Shown here: positions 17,572 through 24,703 of the stretch, in pieces
Numbering within the stretch: the stretch's first letter is position 1
How the letters are laid out: the number at the start of each line of letters is the position of its first letter
Assembly (NCBI RefSeq): GCF_006717075.1
Contig: NZ_VFQC01000001.1
Location: 1,597,501-1,661,500 of the forward strand
From: Haloactinospora alba
Lineage (GTDB): Bacteria > Actinomycetota > Actinomycetes > Streptosporangiales > Streptosporangiaceae
Direction of reading: 5' to 3'
Length of the DNA: 64,000 nucleotides
Notes under the pieces: model-generated
Databases searched by the model: none
What the model saw: the letters and a program-made list of their open reading frames with translations, nothing else
What the model was told of the DNA's origin: nothing
Translations under genes and position numbers: made by a program

Positions 17572-19158
17572 ATGCAGATCAGTGAACTGGTGGCAGTACC
17601 GCGTTTGCATCTGCGTTTCCTGTGCGGGGCAGAGCACGCTCACCGTAGTGTCAGCTGGGCCTACACCACCGACCTGCTGGAGCCCAAGCGTTACCTCAGC
17701 GGCGGTGAGCTGGTGCTGACCGGCATGATGTGGCGTCGTTGCCCCGAGGACTCGGCGACGTTCACCGACTCCCTCGTCGAGGCCGGGGCGGTTTGTCTGG
17801 CGGTCGGAACGGCACTGGGCGACGTCCCGCCCGACCTGATCGAAGCGTGCCGTCAACGTGACCTGCCCCTGATCGAGGTTCCCAGCCAGACCTCCTTCGG
17901 TGCTGTGACGGAGGAGGTGCTGCGGCTGCTCTCCCGCTACCGTTTCACCACCATCGCCGAGACCCGGGACCGGCACCGCCGCCTCATGGCCGAGGTCGCC
18001 GCGGGGGGAGACTTTCCCGACGTCTTCGCCGGCATCGGAGAGGACGCCGGGCTTGACGCCTGGGTCGTTTCCAGCGCCGGCCGTCTCGTCGCCTCGGCGG
18101 GACCGGAACTGCCCGGACAAACCCGACGGTTGCTGGCCGCCCGGATGCTGGGATGGTCGAGTTTCCCCCGTACTACCCAGCTTCCGAGCGCGGAGAACCT
18201 TCCCTCGGAGGTGACGGGTATGCCGGTCCAGACCCGCGACTCCCATCCGCTCGCCGGTTGGTTCCTCGTATGCGCCGGGGACCACGCCTCGTGGAGCGAT
18301 GACACCCACGAAGCGGTGGCGGAGCTGGCCTCGGTTGCTGTGCTGGCACGGAGCCGGACCGAGGAGCGCGCGGTGAGCGACGCGCGGCACGTGGAAGAGC
18401 TCCCGCGGCTGCTGTCCGCCCAGCGTTTCGACGAGGTCGCCGCGCTGCTGCACGTCTCCGAGCGGGAGGAGAGCGTTGCCGGCTCCGCCCACGGACACGT
18501 TGCGGTGAGCGCCACGTTGCTGCCCGAACCCCGTCTCCCGGATCTGGCCCGCCGGGTTCTGGGAGAGCTGGCCGCCGCACGCCCGGATGCCGTGGTGACG
18601 GGGGCGAACGACGCGTTGGCCATCGTCACCGTGCCCACCGCCAACGACGTCGGCGCGCAGGCGGCCGAGGAGCTGCGGCAGGAACTCACCCAGGGAGCGC
18701 GGGTCCTGGAGTCCGGACTCATGGACTACCAGCTCGCCCTCGGTATCAGCTCGACCGCCCGGGGCGTGGTCGACCTCCAGGGAGCGGCGGTGGAGGCACG
18801 CCACGCGCGCCGGCTGGCTGAGCTACGCGGTGGGCGTTCCTGTGTCATAGCCGGTGCCGAGATCGACTCGCACGAGCTTCTTCTGGCCTCTGTGCCCCAC
18901 GAGGTGCAGTCCTCCTACCGTGAACGTCTTCTCGGGCCGCTGCTCGCCTACGACCGTGACCACCGTTCCGACCTGGTGGCCACGCTGGAACAGTTCCTTC
19001 GCCACTCCGGCTCCTGGCAGCGTTGTGCCTCGGCCATGCACGTCCACGTCAACACGCTCCGTTACCGGATCGGGCGTGTCGAGCAGCTCACGGGAAGGGA
19101 CCTCAGCAGCCTGGAGAACCGTGTGGATCTGTTCCTCGCGCTGAAGCTCCGCGGCTGA
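17572..19158 (+). CDS. pucR: PucR-family transcriptional regulator
   Basis: A 528-residue regulator of purine catabolism. An N-terminal PucR domain (about residues 5-120) carries 'RSVSWAYTTDLLEPKRYLSG' and 'ELVLTGMMW'. A central GGDEF-like ligand module follows, and the C-terminal CdaR/PucR helix-turn-helix (about residues 460-525) has 'LVATLEQFLRHSGSWQRCAS', 'MHVHVNTLRYRIGRVEQLTG' and 'LSSLENRVDLFLALKL'. It is divergent from the xanthine dehydrogenase operon, which it presumably controls in response to a purine or its breakdown products. Confidence 0.9.
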   Translation: MQISELVAVPRLHLRFLCGAEHAHRSVSWAYTTDLLEPKRYLSGGELVLTGMMWRRCPEDSATFTDSLVEAGAVCLAVGTALGDVPPDLIEACRQRDLPLIEVPSQTSFGAVTEEVLRLLSRYRFTTIAETRDRHRRLMAEVAAGGDFPDVFAGIGEDAGLDAWVVSSAGRLVASAGPELPGQTRRLLAARMLGWSSFPRTTQLPSAENLPSEVTGMPVQTRDSHPLAGWFLVCAGDHASWSDDTHEAVAELASVAVLARSRTEERAVSDARHVEELPRLLSAQRFDEVAALLHVSEREESVAGSAHGHVAVSATLLPEPRLPDLARRVLGELAAARPDAVVTGANDALAIVTVPTANDVGAQAAEELRQELTQGARVLESGLMDYQLALGISSTARGVVDLQGAAVEARHARRLAELRGGRSCVIAGAEIDSHELLLASVPHEVQSSYRERLLGPLLAYDRDHRSDLVATLEQFLRHSGSWQRCASAMHVHVNTLRYRIGRVEQLTGRDLSSLENRVDLFLALKLRG

Positions 19159-19314
19159 ACCCCCGGGCTGTTCTCCCCGGCCCCCAGTGCGCGGCTGCGC
19201 TCGGAGGTGTCCGGTACGGCACCTTTTCCGGAGGGCAGGAACGCGGTGCGTCCCCGCTGGCGCACAACCGGCTGCGGTTGGTGTGCGGAGTCACGCCTTC
19301 TGTGCGACTTCTTT

Positions 19315-19331
19315 AATCTACATCGTAAAGG
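19315..19331 (+). promoter_or_regulatory. Variant copy of the AATCTACAcTGTAAAGG motif
   Basis: AATCTACATCGTAAAGG, two mismatches from the identical 17-mers at 51222 and 54588. It lies between the convergent ends of pucR and a PPOX gene, with no rightward gene directly downstream, so it may be a remnant or drive a non-coding transcript. Confidence 0.3.
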
Positions 19332-19400
19332 ACGTGGGTGTAAGGGAATTCGGATCCCATCCCCGGCAACACCAGAAGAACGGGATCCGGCAGTGACGAC

Positions 19401-19793
19401 TCACTGTTTCGTGGCGTGCTCCGGCCGCAGGTAAAGAACGATCCGCTGCTCACCCGGCGCGGCCCACGGATAGGTGTCCTCGTCGATGTACTTCTTCGCG
19501 AGTTTGTCGATGAAAGCGTTGTCGGGGTCGTCCTCGACGTGTTCCACCCGGCCGCGCAGCTCGAGGTAACGGTACGGCTGGTCCGGGTCCTGCATGGACA
19601 TGGCAATGCGGGAGTCGCGCTGGATGTTGCGGTACTTCTGCCGGGTGGTGGTCTGGCTGAACTTCAGATACTCGCCGTCCCAGTCGACCCAGACGGGGTT
19701 CGCCTGGGGCTCGCCCCTGGGGCCGATCGTGGCGACGTGGGCGAAAGCGCGTTTGCCGAGGATGTCTGAGCGGTCTTCCGGAATTATCGACAC
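19401..19793 (-). CDS. PPOX-class F420-dependent oxidoreductase
   Basis: A 130-residue split-barrel protein of the Rv1155/Rv2991-like group that uses F420 or a flavin. It has 'KRAFAHVATIGPRGEPQANP', 'VWVDWDGEYLKFSQTTTRQK', 'YRNIQRDSRIAMSMQDPDQP' and 'YRYLELRGRVE', which line the cofactor barrel. GTG 19793 follows GAGGAG by four bases; TTG 19823 in the same frame is a weaker choice. Substrate unknown. It is unrelated in detail to the PPOX protein at 9.9 kb. Confidence 0.83.
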   Translation of the reverse strand: MSIIPEDRSDILGKRAFAHVATIGPRGEPQANPVWVDWDGEYLKFSQTTTRQKYRNIQRDSRIAMSMQDPDQPYRYLELRGRVEHVEDDPDNAFIDKLAKKYIDEDTYPWAAPGEQRIVLYLRPEHATKQ

Positions 19794-19823
19794 GGTTCTC
19801 CTCACAACGTCGAATTCTGACAA

Positions 19824-20330
19824 CCGTCGTTCCCGCCCCGTACGGGCCGGGGAACCGGCTTTTCATCGCGTTTAACCCGAGCGGGACCCGAAAGCTGCAG
19901 CCGGAACCCCATCCCGCAGCGGCCACACGAAAGGAGCACACCGGAGCCGTGCCCAACCGCGTCGGTGTGGTTGCGGGCACCGTTGCGCAGCATCCGGGGC
20001 TCCTCCGACACGTTGCCTCCTGGCCGGTGACCGTAAGGACCCCGCCCGGTTCCCTGTCGTGTATCTACCGGGGACGGGAGGCGGCCGCACGGAAACGCGC
20101 CGAGGGACCCGGTTTCCCGGAACCTTTCCACGTTGCGTGGTCCACTGGAGGGACGTTTCACAGCACGGTCGGCGGGTAGCCGTGTCCCGGCAGCGCAGCG
20201 GTCAACTCGGGCGTTGCTCCGGTTGGCTCTCCCGTGGGGACACAACGGTCCCGCCCGCGCTGCGAGACCCCAACGGCGGCGTTGCGGACCCGCAGGCATC
20301 CCCGGGGTTGTGGAGAGAGGAGACCTGACC
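19824..20330. other. Gene-free stretch upstream of the ClpC-like gene
   Basis: About 500 bases between divergent genes. I looked for HspR (HAIR), CIRCE and ClgR-type operators and found none convincing. A GGAAC - 16 bases - GTC arrangement near 20118-20141 is compatible with an ECF-sigma promoter but is weak. Confidence 0.35.
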
Positions 20331-22850
20331 ATGACGCACGGTTTCGGCGAGCAGGGCGGTTCCGATCCTCGCTCGTTCGAGGAGTTCCTGGCGCGGTTCT
20401 TCGGCTCCAGCGGGCACCGTCGCCCGCCCCAACGCGTCGACCTCGCCCGGTTGATGGACAGCGCGGCCCGTGAGGTGGTGGCCGAAGCGATCAATCGCGC
20501 TTCGGAGTCCGACCGCACCGACCTGGACGCGTTCCACCTGCTGTGGGCGCTGATGCGTTACGAACCCGCGCGCGAACTGGTCACCCGCACTGGTGCCGAA
20601 CCGGACAAACTGGCGGAAGCGGCCTCGGCGGAGGCGCAGCGCGCTCCCGCCGCGAGCGGTGTCGACACCCCGGTGCTCACCCCGGCAGCCAAGCGCACCC
20701 TGCTGGACGCCCACCAGATAGCCCGGGCTCTGGGGCAAACCTACATAACTCCCGAACACCTCCTGTTCGCTCTCGCCGTCAACAGTGAGTCACCGTCGGG
20801 CAGGATGCTGGGCGAGTCGGGAGTGACCCCCGACTCGCTGCGGGCGGCGGCGGGATCCACCCAGAGCGGGAGCGAGACCACCACGGAGAAGAGTTCCACC
20901 CCCACTCTTGACGAGTACGGTACTGACATAACCGCTCTGGCCGCCGGCGGCCGCCTGGATCCCGTCGTGGGCCGGGACGAGGAGGTCGAGCAGACGGTCG
21001 AGGTGCTCGCCCGGCGGAGGAAGAACAACCCCGTGCTCATCGGTGACCCCGGAGTCGGGAAAACGGCGATCGTCGAGGGGATAGCGCAACGTATCGCCGA
21101 CGATGACGTGCCCGAGACGCTGAGCGGGCGCCGGCTGGTGCAACTCGACATATCCGGGGTGGTGGCGGGGACGCGCTACCGGGGCGACTTCGAGGAACGG
21201 TTGAAAAGCCTCATCGACGAGATCCGCGGCCACGCCGAACAGCTGCTGATCTTCATCGACGAGATGCACACGGTGGTCGGAGCGGGGAGCGCTGAGGGCG
21301 CCGTCAGCGCCGCGAACATGTTCAAACCGGCACTGGCCCGGGGCGAACTGCACATCATCGGCGCGACGACCGTGGACGAGTACCGCAAGAACGTCGAAAA
21401 GGACGCGGCGTTGGAACGCCGTTTCCAACCGGTACTGATCTCCGAACCCACGGTCGAGGACACTGTGGAGATCCTGCGCGGACTCAGCGACCGTTACGAG
21501 GCCCACCACCAGGTCCGGTTCAGCGACGAGAGCCTGGTCGCGGCCGCGGAACTCGCCGACCGTTACATCTCCGAGCGGTTCCTACCGGACAAGGCGATCG
21601 ATCTGGTCGACCAGGCGGGAGCCCGTGTCCGGCTCCGTACGAAAACCCCCAGCATCGACGTGCGCCAGTTGGAGCAACGGTTGCGGGAGCTGGAGACCCG
21701 CAAGGAACAAGCGGTGCAGAACGAGGACTACGAGCAGGCCTCAACAGTACGGGACGAGATCAACCAGACCCGGGACTCCATCACCCAGGCGCGGTCCCAG
21801 GGATCCGCCCAGGTTCCCGAGGTCAGTGTGGAGGACGTGGCCCACGTGGTCTCGCGTATCACCTCGATCCCCGTCTCCCAGCTCACCCAGGAGGAACGGA
21901 CCCGGCTCGTGGGGTTGGAGGACCGGCTGCACGAGCGTGTTATCGGTCAGGACGAAGCAGTGCGGGCAGTCGCCGAAGCGATCCGCCGTTCCCGGTCCGG
22001 ACTCGCCTCGCCCGACCGCCCCATCGGCAGTTTCCTGTTCCTCGGGCCAACCGGGGTGGGAAAGACCGAGTTGGCGCGTGCGCTCGCCGAGACACTGTTC
22101 GGCTCCCAGGAGCGAATGGTGCGGTTCGACATGAGCGAGTTCCAGGAACGCCACACCACCGGCCGGCTCGTCGGCGCACCCCCCGGCTACGTCGGGTACG
22201 AGGAGGCGGGACAGCTCACTGAGGCAGTGCGGCGGCAACCGTACGCGGTCCTGTTGCTCGACGAGATCGAGAAGGCGCACCCGGACGTTTTCAACCTGTT
22301 GCTGCAGCTCCTCGACGACGGACGCCTCACCGACGGGCAGGGCCGCACGGTGGACTTCCGCAACGTGGTGGTCATCATGACCAGCAACCTGGGGTCGGAA
22401 CTCATCACCAGCGGCCCCATCGGTTTCAGCACCCGCGAGGAGGGGGACGGAGCCACCCGGGACCGGGCCATGAGCCGGTTGCGCGAGGAGTTCCGCCCCG
22501 AGTTTCTCAACCGCGTGGACGAGATCGTCGTGTTCTCCAAGCTCGGTGAGGCGGAGCTCGGCCAGATCACCCGTCTGTTGTTGGACGACACCGAGAGGCG
22601 CCTCCACGCGCAGGGCATAACGGTGAGTTTCACCGACGGCGCGGTGCGGTGGCTGGCCGAGACCGGTCACCAGCCCGAGTTCGGTGCACGGCCGCTCGCC
22701 CGGACGATCGAACGGCACGTGGCCACCCCGTTGTCCTCGAAGCTGCTGAACGGGGAGATCGAAGCGGGGGACCACATCGTGACCCAGGCCGGGGAACACG
22801 GCCTCACGTTCTCCGTCGAACACCGCACGACGGAAGAGCAGTCCGAGTGA
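20331..22850 (+). CDS. ClpC-like AAA+ chaperone (Clp protease ATPase subunit)
   Basis: An 839-residue two-ring AAA+ unfoldase. It has a divergent Clp_N domain (residues 30-165), D1 with Walker A GDPGVGKT (238-245) and 'FIDEMHTVVGAG', a short UVR segment 'YEQASTVRDEIN' between the rings, and D2 with GPTGVGKT (572-579), 'LLLDEIEKAHPDVFN' and 'RPEFLNRVDEIVVF'. An IGF tripeptide (697-699) sits where ClpA/ClpC carry the ClpP-docking loop, so it should feed ClpP rather than act alone like ClpB. The N-terminal Ser/Phe-rich tail differs from housekeeping ClpC, suggesting a second, probably stress-linked copy. ATG 20331 follows GAGAGGAG. Confidence 0.88.
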   Translation: MTHGFGEQGGSDPRSFEEFLARFFGSSGHRRPPQRVDLARLMDSAAREVVAEAINRASESDRTDLDAFHLLWALMRYEPARELVTRTGAEPDKLAEAASAEAQRAPAASGVDTPVLTPAAKRTLLDAHQIARALGQTYITPEHLLFALAVNSESPSGRMLGESGVTPDSLRAAAGSTQSGSETTTEKSSTPTLDEYGTDITALAAGGRLDPVVGRDEEVEQTVEVLARRRKNNPVLIGDPGVGKTAIVEGIAQRIADDDVPETLSGRRLVQLDISGVVAGTRYRGDFEERLKSLIDEIRGHAEQLLIFIDEMHTVVGAGSAEGAVSAANMFKPALARGELHIIGATTVDEYRKNVEKDAALERRFQPVLISEPTVEDTVEILRGLSDRYEAHHQVRFSDESLVAAAELADRYISERFLPDKAIDLVDQAGARVRLRTKTPSIDVRQLEQRLRELETRKEQAVQNEDYEQASTVRDEINQTRDSITQARSQGSAQVPEVSVEDVAHVVSRITSIPVSQLTQEERTRLVGLEDRLHERVIGQDEAVRAVAEAIRRSRSGLASPDRPIGSFLFLGPTGVGKTELARALAETLFGSQERMVRFDMSEFQERHTTGRLVGAPPGYVGYEEAGQLTEAVRRQPYAVLLLDEIEKAHPDVFNLLLQLLDDGRLTDGQGRTVDFRNVVVIMTSNLGSELITSGPIGFSTREEGDGATRDRAMSRLREEFRPEFLNRVDEIVVFSKLGEAELGQITRLLLDDTERRLHAQGITVSFTDGAVRWLAETGHQPEFGARPLARTIERHVATPLSSKLLNGEIEAGDHIVTQAGEHGLTFSVEHRTTEEQSE

Positions 22851-22983
22851 ACGGTCCCGGCGCTCCACCCGCTGCGTTGCTCGTCTCCCGGGCGGAGGAG
22901 CGAGGCAGCGGGTTGTTTCCCGTCCGGCCGCTGTCCGGGGAACCCCGGTCCGGCCCGTGCGTGGTCGCGGGGCGGAGGGCGCG

Positions 22984-23655
22984 TCAGCCGTGACGCGCCT
23001 GGCCCTCCGGACCCGCCAGGTACTCCCGGAACCATGTGATGGCCTCCCCCGCGACCTGCTCCAACGCGCCGGGTTCCTCGAACAGGTGGGTGGCATCCGG
23101 GACCAGGTGCACGTCGTTTGTGACGTGCAGTTCCTTCTGCGCCTGGAAACTGACCCGGACGATGGGCTCGTCGGCGCTTCCGGCGATCATGAGAACCGGG
23201 GCTCTGACCCCCGCAAGCCCGTCGGGAGCCAGGTCGACCCGTCCTCCCCGGCAGACGACAGCGTGGACCCGGTCAGGGCGCCGTACCGCTGTTCCGAGCG
23301 CGGCCGCGGCTCCCGTGCTGGCACCGAACAACCCCACGGGCAGTCCGGCGGTCTCCTCCGCCGAACCGAGCCAGTCCACCACATCGCTGAGCCGTCGGGT
23401 CAACAGCGCGGTGTCGAAGCGCAGCTCGCGGGTGCGCTCGTCGGTCTGTTCCTCCTCCGGAGTCAGCAGGTCGAGGAGTAACGTCGCGAAGCCCTGGTTG
23501 GCCAGAGCCTCGGAAACGGCTCTGTTCCGCGGACTGAGCCGTGAACTGCCACTGCCGTGAGCGAACAGGATGATGCCCCTGCGCTCCGCTGGGACCGTCA
23601 TGTCGCCGGCGAGTGCGGCGTCCGAGGTCTCCACAGCCACGTGTCGGGTGTCCAT
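22984..23655 (-). CDS. Dienelactone hydrolase-like alpha/beta hydrolase
   Basis: A 223-residue serine hydrolase of unknown substrate. The oxyanion strand is 'IILFAHGSGSSRLSPRN', the nucleophile elbow 'GLFGASTGAAAAL' (Ser), the acid in 'IAGSADEPIV' and the catalytic His in 'VPDATHLFEEPGAL'. Relatives are often found beside or fused to phosphoribosyltransferase domains, but none is here. ATG 23655 has a strong AGGAGGAAGG just upstream; the longer frame to 23862 is Arg-rich and not protein-like. Confidence 0.82.
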   Translation of the reverse strand: MDTRHVAVETSDAALAGDMTVPAERRGIILFAHGSGSSRLSPRNRAVSEALANQGFATLLLDLLTPEEEQTDERTRELRFDTALLTRRLSDVVDWLGSAEETAGLPVGLFGASTGAAAALGTAVRRPDRVHAVVCRGGRVDLAPDGLAGVRAPVLMIAGSADEPIVRVSFQAQKELHVTNDVHLVPDATHLFEEPGALEQVAGEAITWFREYLAGPEGQARHG

Positions 23656-23773
23656 GGTCCTTCCTCCTGTCTGGCGTGCTCCCACCGCACCGAAGCGCGT
23701 GCGGACCGTACGTGATGGGCGGGAGCGAAGGGCTCTCCGCTGCTCCGGCGCGCTGCGGGAGATGGCTGGCCCC

Positions 23774-23944
23774 TCACCCGGCGTCCTGCTGCCTCCGCGA
23801 CGCCCCCGGCAGCGGGCTGTCGCAGTCAGGGCAGCGGGTGTTGCCGCCCGGATGGACAGCACGGCCGGGGGCGTATCCGTTGGACCGGGATCCGTAGGGT
23901 GTCGCCCACCGGAACACCATGGCAGCCCCGGCAGTGGCAGCCAT
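23774..23944 (-). CDS. Possible small protein with a CPDC half-zinc-site
   Basis: A 56-codon frame beginning MAATAGAAMVFRWATPYG and containing 'NTRCPDCDSPLPGA'. The ATG has GAGGGA eight bases upstream, and third codon positions are strongly G/C as in neighbouring genes. The two cysteines would make one knuckle of a zinc ribbon, so it might bind metal as a dimer. I do not recognise the family. Nothing else occupies this 500-base gap. Confidence 0.4.
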   Translation of the reverse strand: MAATAGAAMVFRWATPYGSRSNGYAPGRAVHPGGNTRCPDCDSPLPGASRRQQDAG

Positions 23945-24163
23945 GGTGTACTTCCCTCACACTGTGGCCGGGTGTTTCCGGCGGATGCTGCGTACCGCTT
24001 CTCCTCACCCGGGCACTGCTACCAGGGGTTGTGGCTGTGAAACGCAGGGCTTGGTCCCTGTGGGAGCCGGGCGCGCCGCGCGGCAGGGTTAGGGCGTGTA
24101 CTTCGCGGGGTAGCGGAGCGTGTCCCACCTCCTGTACGCCGGTGTCACCCTAGGGAGAACATG

Positions 24164-24499
24164 ATGGTGCTGTCCCGTCGTGAGCACGAGCTGCTTCGCC
24201 AGATCGAGGAGCGTCTCCGCACCGACGATCCTGCGCTCGCAGCCCGGATCGACCGTTGTATAGCGGTCATGCCGTGCGTGACCGTGGAGCGTGCCCCGAA
24301 CTCCCGTCCCGGTTCGCGGAGTCCCGTCGTATGGACGGCGGTAGCGGCGGTGGGGGCACTGCTGCTGCTCGTGGTGCTGTTCGTTCCCACGTCGGAAGGC
24401 TCCACGGCCGGAGAAACGCCACCCGAGGGGCGGAAACCCGCGATAGATCCGAACGGTGACCCCGGATATCCGGAACGCGGGAATGCGGGAATTCCGTGA
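24164..24499 (+). CDS. DUF3040 single-pass membrane protein
   Basis: A 111-residue actinobacterial protein. The family opening 'VLSRREHELLRQIEERLRTD' plus 'DPALAARI' is followed by a basic stretch and one transmembrane helix ('VVWTAVAAVGALLLLVVLFV', about residues 50-69), then a short Pro/Gly-rich tail. DUF3040 proteins have no settled function. The second of two adjacent ATGs (24161, 24164) has the better spacing to AGGGAG. It lies 204 bases upstream of helY. Confidence 0.8.
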   Translation: MVLSRREHELLRQIEERLRTDDPALAARIDRCIAVMPCVTVERAPNSRPGSRSPVVWTAVAAVGALLLLVVLFVPTSEGSTAGETPPEGRKPAIDPNGDPGYPERGNAGIP

Positions 24500-24689
24500 C
24501 CGCGGGCCCGGTGAACGAGCGCAGTGTCCGGGCGGAGGGCCGTCCTGGACCGGTGCAGCCGGGAGCGCTCCTGCTGACCGGGTGGAGCCGGGAGGCGGGG
24601 TCCAACGGCTGGAGGCCTCCCGCGAGGTCCGCGCTCGCTGTGCCGGGTTCCCCGCGCAGGTAGCGGCTGCGTCATGCTGTCATACGCCC

Positions 24690-24695
24690 TACTCT
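24690..24695 (+). promoter_or_regulatory. -10 element placed for a leaderless helY mRNA
   Basis: TACTCT ends eight bases before the ATG at 24704. No Shine-Dalgarno is present, so transcription probably begins at or next to the start codon. The -35 region is not recognisable. Confidence 0.5.
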
Positions 24696-24703
24696 TGACT
24701 TAT

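Noticed and set aside
19824-20330. Heat-shock operators (HAIR, CIRCE, ClgR box) before the ClpC-like gene
   Set aside because: No sequence with acceptable match and dyad was found.
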